Assembly: GCA_024399225.1 (NCBI GenBank)
Contig: JAKSHV010000013.1
Coordinates: forward strand, 1 to 12,978
From: an archaeon
GTDB lineage: Archaea; Thermoplasmatota; Thermoplasmata; Methanomassiliicoccales; Methanomethylophilaceae
Length of the DNA: 12,978 bases
Direction: 5' to 3'
Below are positions 6,384 through 12,978 of this stretch, piece after piece. Position numbers and translations under genes: made by a program. The notes under the pieces are model-generated. The model saw only the letters and a list, made by a program, of their open reading frames with translations. It did not search any database and was not told the origin of the DNA. Each line of letters begins with the position of its first letter. The first letter of the stretch is position 1.

Positions 6384-7502
6384 ATGCAGATCGAACCCAG
6401 GAAGGAACTAGCCAATCTCCCGCCCACCGTCCACGGCGGACAGGCATGGAGACTGGAGAACGTGGAGGACTACAGTCAGAACCTCAATCCCCTCGGACCT
6501 CCTCCCGGAATGGAAGATCTCATCGCCAAGGCGGTGTCCGGAACAGGTCACTACCCCGATGCCGACTGTCTCGAGCTCAGGAAGAAGATCGCGAAGCACT
6601 ACAAGATCAAACCCGAGAACGTAGCAATGGGTGCCGGTTCATCCGAGATCATCCGCAACTTCCCCTTCGCATTTATCAATCCCGGCGATTCGGTGCTTCT
6701 CCCCTCACCCTCTTTCGCCGAGTACACCCAGCAGTGCAAACTTGCCGGCGCCAAGATCGATTATCTCCCTCTCAGCCCCGAGAACGACTTCTACATCGAC
6801 ACCGATGAACTGTTCGGTATCCTCAGGTCCAAGCCCTACAAGGCGCTTTACATCTGCAATCCCAACAATCCCACCGGACGCGTGGAGGGCAGGAAGAAAC
6901 TCCTCGAGATCGTGAAATTCTGCGAGGAGATCGGAACCATGGTGTTCCTTGACGAGACACTTCTGGCACTGTGTGCGGATGCAAGCACCACGACCCTCAT
7001 CCCCTATGTCGACGACTTCACCAACCTGCTCATCGCGGAATCCTACACCAAGTCGTTCGCCATCCCCGGGGTCAGGGTGGGATACGGAATCTCCAATCCC
7101 GCGATCATCGCCGAGCTCGACAAGGTCAGGCTCCCCTGGAACGTCGGAACCGTAGAGCAGGCCATCGCCGGCCACCTTATCGAGTACGAGATGGACTACG
7201 TCTCCGATGCAGCCTTCGAACTCAGGAAGGAGGCAGCCACCATGAAGGCGGCCCTGGATGACATCGGATTCCCCGTCGGTGCGGTCTGTGATTCTTTCTT
7301 CTATTTCGTCTCACTTGAGAGTCTGGGCATCACCGGAAAGGAGATGGTGGAGCTCATGCTCAGGAACGGAATCATGGTGCGTGACTGCGCATCCTTCGGC
7401 CCCCAGTTCGAGAACTACATACGCTTCTGCGTCAAGGACAGGAAACGCAACAGCCGCTTCGTCGATGCGATGGAGCAGGCCCTGAAATCACTCGGTGTTT
7501 GA
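6384..7502 (+). CDS. cobD: Threonine-phosphate decarboxylase, CobD (PLP-dependent)
   Basis: Expected to decarboxylate L-threonine O-3-phosphate to (R)-1-amino-2-propanol phosphate, the linker arm of cobamides. The 372-aa protein is a fold-type I aminotransferase relative. HGG (17-19) followed by DYSQNLNPLGPP (29-40) is the pattern typical of CobD. Other sites: GAGSSE (83-88, cofactor phosphate), CNPNNPTG (158-165), Asp190 for the pyridine nitrogen (VFLDE), Lys223 as the PLP Schiff-base lysine in SYTKSFAIPGVR, and Arg347 for the carboxylate. The family overlaps with histidinol-phosphate aminotransferase (HisC). The HGG/NPLGPP signature and the immediately following cbiB favour CobD. First gene of a five-gene operon; the start lies at leaderless distance from the TATA box. 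Confidence 0.88.
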   Translation: MQIEPRKELANLPPTVHGGQAWRLENVEDYSQNLNPLGPPPGMEDLIAKAVSGTGHYPDADCLELRKKIAKHYKIKPENVAMGAGSSEIIRNFPFAFINPGDSVLLPSPSFAEYTQQCKLAGAKIDYLPLSPENDFYIDTDELFGILRSKPYKALYICNPNNPTGRVEGRKKLLEIVKFCEEIGTMVFLDETLLALCADASTTTLIPYVDDFTNLLIAESYTKSFAIPGVRVGYGISNPAIIAELDKVRLPWNVGTVEQAIAGHLIEYEMDYVSDAAFELRKEAATMKAALDDIGFPVGAVCDSFFYFVSLESLGITGKEMVELMLRNGIMVRDCASFGPQFENYIRFCVKDRKRNSRFVDAMEQALKSLGV

Positions 7503-7505
7503 TTT

Positions 7506-8546
7506 ATGCAGTTGTGGATCGATGCGGTGCTGATAGCCGTCCTGGCGATGGTGTTCGACAGGTATCTCGGCGACCCCTCCAACAAGTACCATCCCCTCAG
7601 ATGGATGGGAAACCTCCTGATGGCGATAGACAACAGGGTGAAGAAGAGGCAGTCATACCGCGCGGTCCTGATGGGATTCCTCTCCTATCTGTTCGTGTTC
7701 ATCGTCTTCGGCGGCGTCGCGATCCTCATCACCGGAGGCGTACGCCACTTCCTCGGAGGTGTCGGTTCCTTCGATGTCGCCGGGATCGGATGCAGCGTCG
7801 GCGAGATCGTTTGGATTCTCGTGACCGCATACCTTACCAAGATAACCTTCGCACTTTTTGCATTCAGGAAGTTCTGTGCCCCCATCGAGGTCGATCTCGA
7901 GAACGGTGACCTGGAGGCCGCCGCCGACAAGACCCAGATGATGGTGAACAGGAAGATGAAGGGCATGGATCTGCCCCACATCACCTCCTCCTGCTGCGAG
8001 ACCATTTCCGAGAACCTGGTCGACAGTGTGCTGTCTCCGTTGATGTACTTCGGACTGCTTGGCCTTCCCGGTGCGGTGGCATTCAGCTGTGCCAACCTCA
8101 TGGATGCCATGTGGGGACGTCTCAACGAGAAGTACAAGGACATAGGACATTTCCCCGCAAGGTGGGACGACGTCCTGGGATTCATCCCCTCCAGGCTCGC
8201 ACCCTTCTTCGTCGGATTCGCCGGACTGTTCATGCGCTTCGAGAACAGGAAGAGTGCCGTGAAGGCCGCCATCGCGGAGCACAAGAAGACCCCCAGCCCC
8301 AACAGCGGATGGCCGATGACCGCCACAGCCGCGGCGATGGGAATATCCTTCGAGAAGGAGGGAGTCTATGTCATGGGCGAAGGTCCCCTCCCCACCATCA
8401 AGGACATCAGGAGATGCTATCACCTGATCGAGCTCGCCTCCATCATCTTCATGATCGTGGTCACCCTGCCCCTCGTGGCACTTCTGGGAATCCACGTTCA
8501 GATTATATTCGAGGACTTCATTTACGGACTCATTGGTGTAATCTGA
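7506..8546 (+). CDS. cbiB: Adenosylcobinamide-phosphate synthase, CbiB
   Basis: Membrane enzyme expected to join adenosylcobyric acid to aminopropanol phosphate, the product of CobD. The 346-aa length is near the family norm. Family motifs: DRYLGDP with HP (18-30), GDLEAAADKT (134-143), ETISENLVDSVLSPL (165-179), NLMDAMWGR (197-205), ARWDD with IPSRL (218-231) and SPNSGWPMTATAAAMG (264-279). Hydrophobic segments lie near 5-17, 55-76, 98-120, 178-195, 232-244 and 310-330. The gene starts 3 nt after cobD; GGTG at the end of cobD serves as ribosome-binding site, complementary to the archaeal 16S tail. Note the naming clash: this enzyme is called CobD in the aerobic-pathway nomenclature. Confidence 0.93.
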   Translation: MQLWIDAVLIAVLAMVFDRYLGDPSNKYHPLRWMGNLLMAIDNRVKKRQSYRAVLMGFLSYLFVFIVFGGVAILITGGVRHFLGGVGSFDVAGIGCSVGEIVWILVTAYLTKITFALFAFRKFCAPIEVDLENGDLEAAADKTQMMVNRKMKGMDLPHITSSCCETISENLVDSVLSPLMYFGLLGLPGAVAFSCANLMDAMWGRLNEKYKDIGHFPARWDDVLGFIPSRLAPFFVGFAGLFMRFENRKSAVKAAIAEHKKTPSPNSGWPMTATAAAMGISFEKEGVYVMGEGPLPTIKDIRRCYHLIELASIIFMIVVTLPLVALLGIHVQIIFEDFIYGLIGVI

Positions 8547-9658
8547 TGAAGTACGTAAAATGCACCGAGGTCCACGAAGAGGACAACTTCGAGGCCACGG
8601 CAGTTATCCGTTTCACAGAAAAGATGGAAATTCTGAGCAGCGCCCCCTACAACGGCGGCAGTCACGTCACGGACACCGTGTTCATAATGCAGGTGCCCCA
8701 CGACTTCAGCTGCATGGACTACATTTCCGTTCTGAAGAACAAGATCAAACAGTATTCGCTTCCCGACGATGCGGTGGGATTCATGACCTCCGCCGAGGTG
8801 AGGTATGTGTTCTCCAAGTCCGAGGACACCGTCGACGATGCTACCACTTTCGTGGCCGCCACCGCCGGTGTCACAAACTGCGTTGTCGCAGGGGAACCCC
8901 TCACCGACTGGGAGCAGAAGAAGGAGCGTTCCGCCGAGATCTACAGGAAGCTCGTGGCCGGAACAATCAACATCGTTGCGGTCTGTCCCTACCCGTTGTC
9001 CGAGGCGGGAAAGATCAACGCGTTCATCCCCCTTGTGGAAGGAAAGACCCTTGCCATGAGGGACAGGGGATATGTGGAGACCGGAACCACCTCCGATGCA
9101 ATGGCCATCGTGTGTCCCATCGGGGATGACAGGATTGAGTTCACCGGAACCGGAACCCCTGTCGGACAGGCCATCGCAAAGGGTGTCAGGAGATCCGTGT
9201 TCGAATGTCTCCGCAAGAGGGGAGAGTCCGCAGAGGCCATGAGCTCCATGCAGATGTTCTCCAAGCACGGAGTAACTCTCGAGCAGGTCTGGGAATGTGC
9301 CTCCGCATGCGGTCTCGACGAGAGCCTCCACGAGGAGTTCGACAACGTGTTCGAATCCATGGGGACCGATCCCGACATCTGTGCACTTGTCTACGCCACC
9401 GTCGCGGCGGGAACCATGGCGGACAAGAACTGCATCTGCAATCAGATGGAGGGCGAACTGCCCGATGTCCTCGTGGACGGTACCTTCGCCATGTTCCTTG
9501 CGGGACGCATATCTGAGACCAGGGGAAGCGATGCAACCGTGGACCTCCTCAGGATGAGGCCTCTCAGGGGCAACGCCCTTCCCGAATACACCGAGTACAC
9601 CGTCTACGGTCTCGTGGCCGGTGTCGTAGGCTATATCACGGGGTTCTCGGATGAGTGA
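8546..9658 (+). CDS. cbiS: CbiS: adenosylcobinamide amidohydrolase (CbiZ) fused to alpha-ribazole-phosphate phosphatase-like (CobZ) domain
   Basis: A 370-aa two-domain enzyme. Residues about 15-215 are CbiZ: NGG (37-39), VGFMTSAEVR (77-86), ATAGVTN (105-111), GTINIVAV (139-146), TTSDAMAIV (181-189) and FTGTGTPVGQAI (199-210). This part hydrolyses adenosylcobinamide to adenosylcobyric acid, the corrinoid salvage step. Residues about 235-367 resemble the PgpA/CobZ family: HGVTLEQVWE (241-250), DPDICALVYATVAAG, then VDGTFAMFLAGRISE and YGLVAGVVGYITG. This half would remove phosphate from alpha-ribazole phosphate or cobamide phosphate. The same architecture was characterised as CbiS in Methanopyrus kandleri. 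The start ATG overlaps the cbiB stop as TGATG, with GGTG upstream; the open frame continues back to 8111 inside cbiB but is not coding there. The CbiZ half is certain; the CobZ half is a weaker motif match. Confidence 0.85.
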   Translation: MKYVKCTEVHEEDNFEATAVIRFTEKMEILSSAPYNGGSHVTDTVFIMQVPHDFSCMDYISVLKNKIKQYSLPDDAVGFMTSAEVRYVFSKSEDTVDDATTFVAATAGVTNCVVAGEPLTDWEQKKERSAEIYRKLVAGTINIVAVCPYPLSEAGKINAFIPLVEGKTLAMRDRGYVETGTTSDAMAIVCPIGDDRIEFTGTGTPVGQAIAKGVRRSVFECLRKRGESAEAMSSMQMFSKHGVTLEQVWECASACGLDESLHEEFDNVFESMGTDPDICALVYATVAAGTMADKNCICNQMEGELPDVLVDGTFAMFLAGRISETRGSDATVDLLRMRPLRGNALPEYTEYTVYGLVAGVVGYITGFSDE

Positions 9659-10652
9659 GGAAGAGTCTCCCAAAAGCACCGAGATGACCACTACTGGCAC
9701 TGTAGAGGTCGTGGAGGTTCGGACGTCTACCGAGAACATTGAGACGTCTGCAGAGACGCAGTTCGAGCCCGGCAAGACCCGCAAGTCCTTCAACGGTATC
9801 GACAGCGCCATCAAGTGCATGATCTCGTTCTTCACCATCATCCGTCTCGACGTGGGACAGGCGGAGTTCGACGCCATGGAGCGCAACTTCTGGCTCGTGC
9901 CCGTATTGGGATTCATCAACGGACTGGTCGCAATGCTGGTCTGTCTCATCCTGGGTCTGTTCGGTGTCAGCATCCTTGTGCAGGCTGTTGCAGCATTGGT
10001 CAGCATGTACGTCTTCTCAAAGTTCCTCCACTTCGACGGACTCACCGACTTCGGTGACGGAATGATCGTCTCGTCCGGAAAGAGGGAGGACCATATCCGT
10101 GCACTGAAGGACAGTCTCATCGGTGCCGGAGGATTCGGTGTCGCCCTGGTCGTTGTTCTCCTTACCATTGCATGCTATGCTGCCATAGGCGAGGCAACCT
10201 ATACAATCAACCTGAACTCAAGTTACGATGTTCACATGATCTTCGGAATCGGATTCGTTGCATTCTGCGTCGAGATCCTCGTGAAGAACGCACAGGTCGC
10301 CGCAGCCGCATTCGGAGAGCCCGGAAACGGTATGGCCTCCCGTCAGGTCAGGCAGACCGATATGGATTCCCTCGTAAGGTCCACTCTCGTCACCATCGTC
10401 GCACTTCTCATCGCGACCCTCATCGGATGCGGACTTGCATCCTTTGCCGATTTCAAGCCCGACTTCCCCGTCATCGAGATCATCGTGCTCTTCATCGTCA
10501 GCGTCCTGCTATCGATCGGAACCGGGGTCGCCATGGCCAAGATCGCCAACAGGAACTTCGGATTCGTCAACGGCGATATCCTCGGTGCCACCAACGAGAT
10601 CTCCAGAGTGGTCATACTTCTCGTCGCACTGATGCTAATGGGTCTGTGGTGA
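9651..10652 (+). CDS. cobS: Adenosylcobinamide-GDP ribazoletransferase (cobamide synthase), CobS
   Basis: Integral membrane enzyme that joins adenosylcobinamide-GDP to alpha-ribazole (or its phosphate) to close the nucleotide loop. Key sequence: SFFTIIRLD (59-67), the acidic motif HFDGLTDFGDGM (127-138) with Asp129, Asp133 and Asp136 as probable metal ligands, LKDSLIGAGGFGV (152-164) and NRNFGFVNGDILGATNE (300-316) near the C-terminus. Hydrophobic helices lie around 83-104, 106-122, 160-178, 196-210, 244-262, 275-295 and 318-332. At 333 aa it is longer than the typical ~250. The first ~48 residues are a hydrophilic Thr/Glu/Ser-rich tail that I cannot assign. ATG at 9651 overlaps the cbiS end by 8 nt. 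An internal Met12 start is possible, but no start would remove the tail without cutting into the enzyme. Confidence 0.9.
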   Translation: MSEEESPKSTEMTTTGTVEVVEVRTSTENIETSAETQFEPGKTRKSFNGIDSAIKCMISFFTIIRLDVGQAEFDAMERNFWLVPVLGFINGLVAMLVCLILGLFGVSILVQAVAALVSMYVFSKFLHFDGLTDFGDGMIVSSGKREDHIRALKDSLIGAGGFGVALVVVLLTIACYAAIGEATYTINLNSSYDVHMIFGIGFVAFCVEILVKNAQVAAAAFGEPGNGMASRQVRQTDMDSLVRSTLVTIVALLIATLIGCGLASFADFKPDFPVIEIIVLFIVSVLLSIGTGVAMAKIANRNFGFVNGDILGATNEISRVVILLVALMLMGLW

Positions 10653-10656
10653 ACCG

Positions 10657-11253
10657 ATGGAGGTCCTGATCAACGCCGGAGGAAAAGGTTCCCGTATGGG
10701 AGCCTGCGGTATCGAGAAGCCTATGCAGATAATCGGAGGTATGCCGGTTATCGGGCATGTGGTCGAAGCCATGAAGGGTTCCAAGCATACCCACCGTGTA
10801 CTGGTGTCGGTAAGTCCCAACACCAGGAAGACGGAGGAGTACCTAAAGGACCTGGGTATCGAGACTATACGCACCTCCGGCGAGGATTTCATGATGGACC
10901 TTCACGAATCGTTTTCGGTATTAAGGGGGGACTATGTACTCACCAGTCCCTCCGACATCCCCCTTCTCTCGTCACCCGTCATCGACGATGTGGTGACATC
11001 GTTCAAGCCTGAGATGGAATCCATGATCGTCATGATCGAGGCGGAGACCGTCAGGTCGATGGGCATTGTGCCTTCCTACTCCAGGGACATCGACGGGAAG
11101 GAATGGGTCATCTCCGGGATCTCCGTGATGGACCGTAACGCGGTACTTGACGGCAAGTACCTCAACGAGGAATATCTTCTTACAAAATGGAGGGAGCTCG
11201 CCGTGAATGTAAACACTCCCGACGAGCTTGCCCGGGCCCGCAGCCTGTTCTGA
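10657..11253 (+). CDS. cobY: GTP:adenosylcobinamide-phosphate guanylyltransferase, CobY
   Basis: Transfers GMP to adenosylcobinamide phosphate; CobY is the archaeal replacement for the bacterial CobU. The 198 residues form a small nucleotidyltransferase fold: NAGGKGSRMG (6-15) with EKP (20-22) binds the nucleotide, SDIPLL (99-104) supplies Asp100 for metal, and VNVNTPDEL (183-191) is the usual end of the family. It has no kinase P-loop, unlike CobU. The gene starts 4 nt after cobS, with GGTG across the cobS stop as ribosome-binding site. Last gene of the operon, converging on topA. The general fold is shared with MobA-like enzymes, but the operon context settles the assignment. Confidence 0.9.
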   Translation: MEVLINAGGKGSRMGACGIEKPMQIIGGMPVIGHVVEAMKGSKHTHRVLVSVSPNTRKTEEYLKDLGIETIRTSGEDFMMDLHESFSVLRGDYVLTSPSDIPLLSSPVIDDVVTSFKPEMESMIVMIEAETVRSMGIVPSYSRDIDGKEWVISGISVMDRNAVLDGKYLNEEYLLTKWRELAVNVNTPDELARARSLF

Positions 11254-11258
11254 GCTGT

Positions 11259-12978
11259 TCACTCAGCGGCTGCGGACTTCTTTGTGGTTTTCTTTGCTGT
11301 CGTCTTCTTTGCCGCAGTCTTCTTGGTGGACTTGGCAGCGGTCTTCTTCTCCGCTGCGGGAGCCACTCCTTCTGCGGTCTCGGTACCGACGGCCTTCCTC
11401 TTCTTACGGGTGGTGCAGTCCATGTTGATGCACTCGGTCATGGAACCGATGGAGATGGTGGGTGCACCGCACTCGGGACAGGGCACTCCGGTGGGAGCGA
11501 TGGTTCCCCTGGGCCTGAGAGGATAGGTCTGCGAGCAGTTGGGCCATTCGGAACATCCTGCGAACCTCTTTCCCGCCTTGGAGTAGGTGATCCTGATGGT
11601 ACCGGTCTTACAGGTGGGGCAGGATCCGAGGTCGTTCTTGGAGGTATTGCTCTTGCACTTGGGGTCGATGCACTGGGTGGAGGGAGGCATTCCCTTCCTG
11701 ACGACCTTGATCTGTGCCAGATTGCATTCGGGACAGGTGGTCTCGAGCATCTGTACGAGTGCTCCCTTGGGCAGGGGGTACGCGCGTTTGCACTCGGGGT
11801 AGCCGTTGCATCCGATGAAGTTTCCGTTCTTGGACTTCTTGATGGTCATGTTGTTTCCGCAGCTGGGGCAGAGTCCTACGAACTGCTGCTTCTTCAGTGC
11901 GGACTTGATCTCGTCACCGATCATGGTGCTGTCGTTGTCGAGCTTGACGGCGACGTCGTGGAGCATGTTCTGGGACTCTGCGACGACCTCGTCGAGGGTC
12001 CTCTCTCCGTCGGTGATGCTGAGCATGTCGGTCTCGAGCTTGGCGGTCATCTCGGGGTCGGTGATGCCTCCTCCGTGCTTCTCGAGCGCCTTGGTGAGTG
12101 CGATACCGCTTGCGGTGGGCACGAGGTAGTTGCCCTGGACATAGTTCCTGGAGAACAGCTTTCCGATGATGTCGTGCCTGGTGGACTTGGTTCCGAGCTG
12201 GAGCCTGTCCATCTCCTGGATGAGGGAACCCTGGTTGTACCTGTAGGGAGGTTTGGTCTGGGACTCCTCGTTGACGATGCTGCGCACCTCCACCTTGTCT
12301 CCGACCTTCATCTCGGGGACACGGCTCTCGGCGATCCTGAGGTACTTCTTGTAGTACTTCTTCCAGCCGAGCTCCTTGAGGATGTATCCCTCGACGTCGA
12401 ACTTCTCGTCGGAGATGTCGAGGACGGTGTTGGTGACCTCCGCGACGGACCTGGGGGCCACGGTGGCCATGAACCTGCGGGCGATGAGCTCGTAGAGCTT
12501 CCACTTGTCTCCCTTGAGCTTTGCGGAGGTTGCTCCGGCGGTGGGGTAGATAGGAGGGTGGTCCGTGGTCTGCCTCTTACCGATGGAGGGGAAGATGTTC
12601 TCCTGCTTCAGGAGCTCCTCTGCCTCTGCACCCATCTCGGAGTCCTTCAGCTTCTCGAGGACTCCCCTGAGGCTGAGACTCTTGGGGTAGACGGTGTTCT
12701 CGGTACGGGGGTAGGAGATGTATCCTCCGGTGTAGAGGTCCTCTGCGATCTTCATCGCGGCGGAGGGAGGGATACCGATCTTGTTTGCCTCGACCTGCAT
12801 CATGGTGGTGTCGAAGGGTGAGGGACGGTTCTCCTGCTTGGTGGATTTCTCGAAGGATGCGACGGTGGCCTCCTTGGCGTCCTTGATCTTCTCGTAGATC
12901 GTCACGGCCTTGTCCTCTTCCCAAATCTGTCCTGCCTGGTGGGTTCCGCGGAATGCGAGCATGCCGAACTTACCCTCG
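11259..12978 (-). CDS. topA: DNA topoisomerase I, archaeal type IA (C-terminal part)
   Basis: The reading frame runs off the right edge (the codons before the Met at 12962 are open), so the N-terminal Toprim part is missing and about 573 codons remain. GGYISYPRTENT contains the active-site tyrosine that bonds to the cut DNA strand (codon 12711-12713) and the following conserved Arg. Other type IA landmarks are TTDHPPIYPT, PPYRYNQGSLIQEMDRL and TASGIAL. After these come four Cys4 zinc-ribbon-like modules (about 11867-11405), for example CPSCG...GCNGYPEC and CPTCK...GCSEWPNC. The protein ends in a ~35-residue Lys/Ala/Thr tail of repeated KKTAAK-like units, resembling histone H1 tails and probably binding DNA. 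It is unrelated in function to the cobamide genes and simply adjoins them tail to tail. Confidence 0.93.
   Translation of the reverse strand, partial: EGKFGMLAFRGTHQAGQIWEEDKAVTIYEKIKDAKEATVASFEKSTKQENRPSPFDTTMMQVEANKIGIPPSAAMKIAEDLYTGGYISYPRTENTVYPKSLSLRGVLEKLKDSEMGAEAEELLKQENIFPSIGKRQTTDHPPIYPTAGATSAKLKGDKWKLYELIARRFMATVAPRSVAEVTNTVLDISDEKFDVEGYILKELGWKKYYKKYLRIAESRVPEMKVGDKVEVRSIVNEESQTKPPYRYNQGSLIQEMDRLQLGTKSTRHDIIGKLFSRNYVQGNYLVPTASGIALTKALEKHGGGITDPEMTAKLETDMLSITDGERTLDEVVAESQNMLHDVAVKLDNDSTMIGDEIKSALKKQQFVGLCPSCGNNMTIKKSKNGNFIGCNGYPECKRAYPLPKGALVQMLETTCPECNLAQIKVVRKGMPPSTQCIDPKCKSNTSKNDLGSCPTCKTGTIRITYSKAGKRFAGCSEWPNCSQTYPLRPRGTIAPTGVPCPECGAPTISIGSMTECINMDCTTRKKRKAVGTETAEGVAPAAEKKTAAKSTKKTAAKKTTAKKTTKKSAAAE
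11278..11350 (+). terminator. Possible T-rich termination zone for the cobamide operon, inside topA
   Basis: Only 5 bp separate the cobY and topA stop codons, so the + strand transcript must end within topA. The Lys-rich tail of topA, read on the + strand, gives repeated T clusters (TTCTTT, GGTTTTC, CTTCTTT). Archaeal RNA polymerase can terminate at T-rich tracts without a strong hairpin. This is an inference from composition and position. Confidence 0.25.

Noticed and set aside
6384..7502. Histidinol-phosphate aminotransferase (HisC) as the identity of the first cobamide operon gene
   Set aside because: The HGG and NPLGPP motifs are CobD-like, and the gene is 3 nt from cbiB; no histidine genes are nearby.
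8111..8545. Extended N-terminus of CbiS back to 8111
   Set aside because: This part overlaps cbiB in another frame and reads as Arg/Pro/His-rich out-of-frame translation; the family-like sequence starts at the ATG at 8546.
8522..10168. Long minus-strand open frame of 548 codons opposite cbiS and cobS
   Set aside because: It is a low-information antisense frame crossing two well-supported genes, with no conserved motif.
11187..12821. Long + strand open frame of 544 codons opposite topA
   Set aside because: It is Gly/Leu/Val/Asp-rich with no recognisable domain and arises from the codon bias of topA on the other strand.

Overview
The window looks like an archaeal chromosome, most likely a host-associated methanogen of the order Methanomassiliicoccales (Thermoplasmatota). 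This is an inference from gene content and signals. It carries the archaeal guanylyltransferase CobY and the two-domain CbiS enzyme known from methanogens. TATA boxes sit at archaeal spacing from the start codons, with little or no leader. The composition is moderately GC-rich, and none of the nine complete or 3'-complete genes ends in TAG, as would suit a pyrrolysine-using lineage. I could not run a database search to confirm the taxon.

Layout. Bases 1-43 hold the last codons of an unidentified + strand gene, followed by a UUCG hairpin terminator (55-72). Bases 73-348 hold no convincing gene, only a possible 43-codon minus-strand ORF, and a hairpin at 349-368 closes the minus-strand operon. 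That operon (6208 down to 384) encodes a corrinoid ABC importer in the order binding protein (BtuF-like), permease (BtuC-like), ATPase (BtuD-like). A 175-bp AT-rich divergent promoter region (about 6209-6383) separates it from a + strand operon of five tightly packed genes (6384-11253): cobD, cbiB, cbiS, cobS, cobY. The cobY gene converges, with only 5 bp between, on the 3' part of topA (archaeal DNA topoisomerase I), which runs off the right edge.

How it works together. The importer brings in corrinoids. The CbiZ half of CbiS cuts the aminopropanol arm off adenosylcobinamide to give adenosylcobyric acid. CobD makes aminopropanol phosphate from threonine phosphate. CbiB reattaches it, CobY activates the product with GTP, CobS joins alpha-ribazole (phosphate), and the CobZ-like half of CbiS supplies the phosphatase. 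Together this is corrinoid capture plus remodelling into the cell's own cobamide. Such a capacity makes sense for a methylotrophic methanogen with corrinoid methyltransferases. Not in the window are an adenosyltransferase, an alpha-ribazole-phosphate synthase and a threonine kinase.

The most unusual element is the permease gene (1213-4821). Its C-terminal ~340 residues are an ordinary FecCD/BtuC permease. They are preceded, in one uninterrupted frame, by a signal peptide, a transcobalamin C-terminal-like (DUF4430-like) domain, a PQQ-type beta-propeller, a proline linker, two more possible transcobalamin-like domains and a membrane anchor. The binding protein carries the same kind of transcobalamin-like domain in front of its BtuF fold. 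I read this as a surface corrinoid-capture apparatus covalently built onto the importer, combining the domain used by animal B12 carriers with a fold like that of the Bacteroides B12 trap BtuG.
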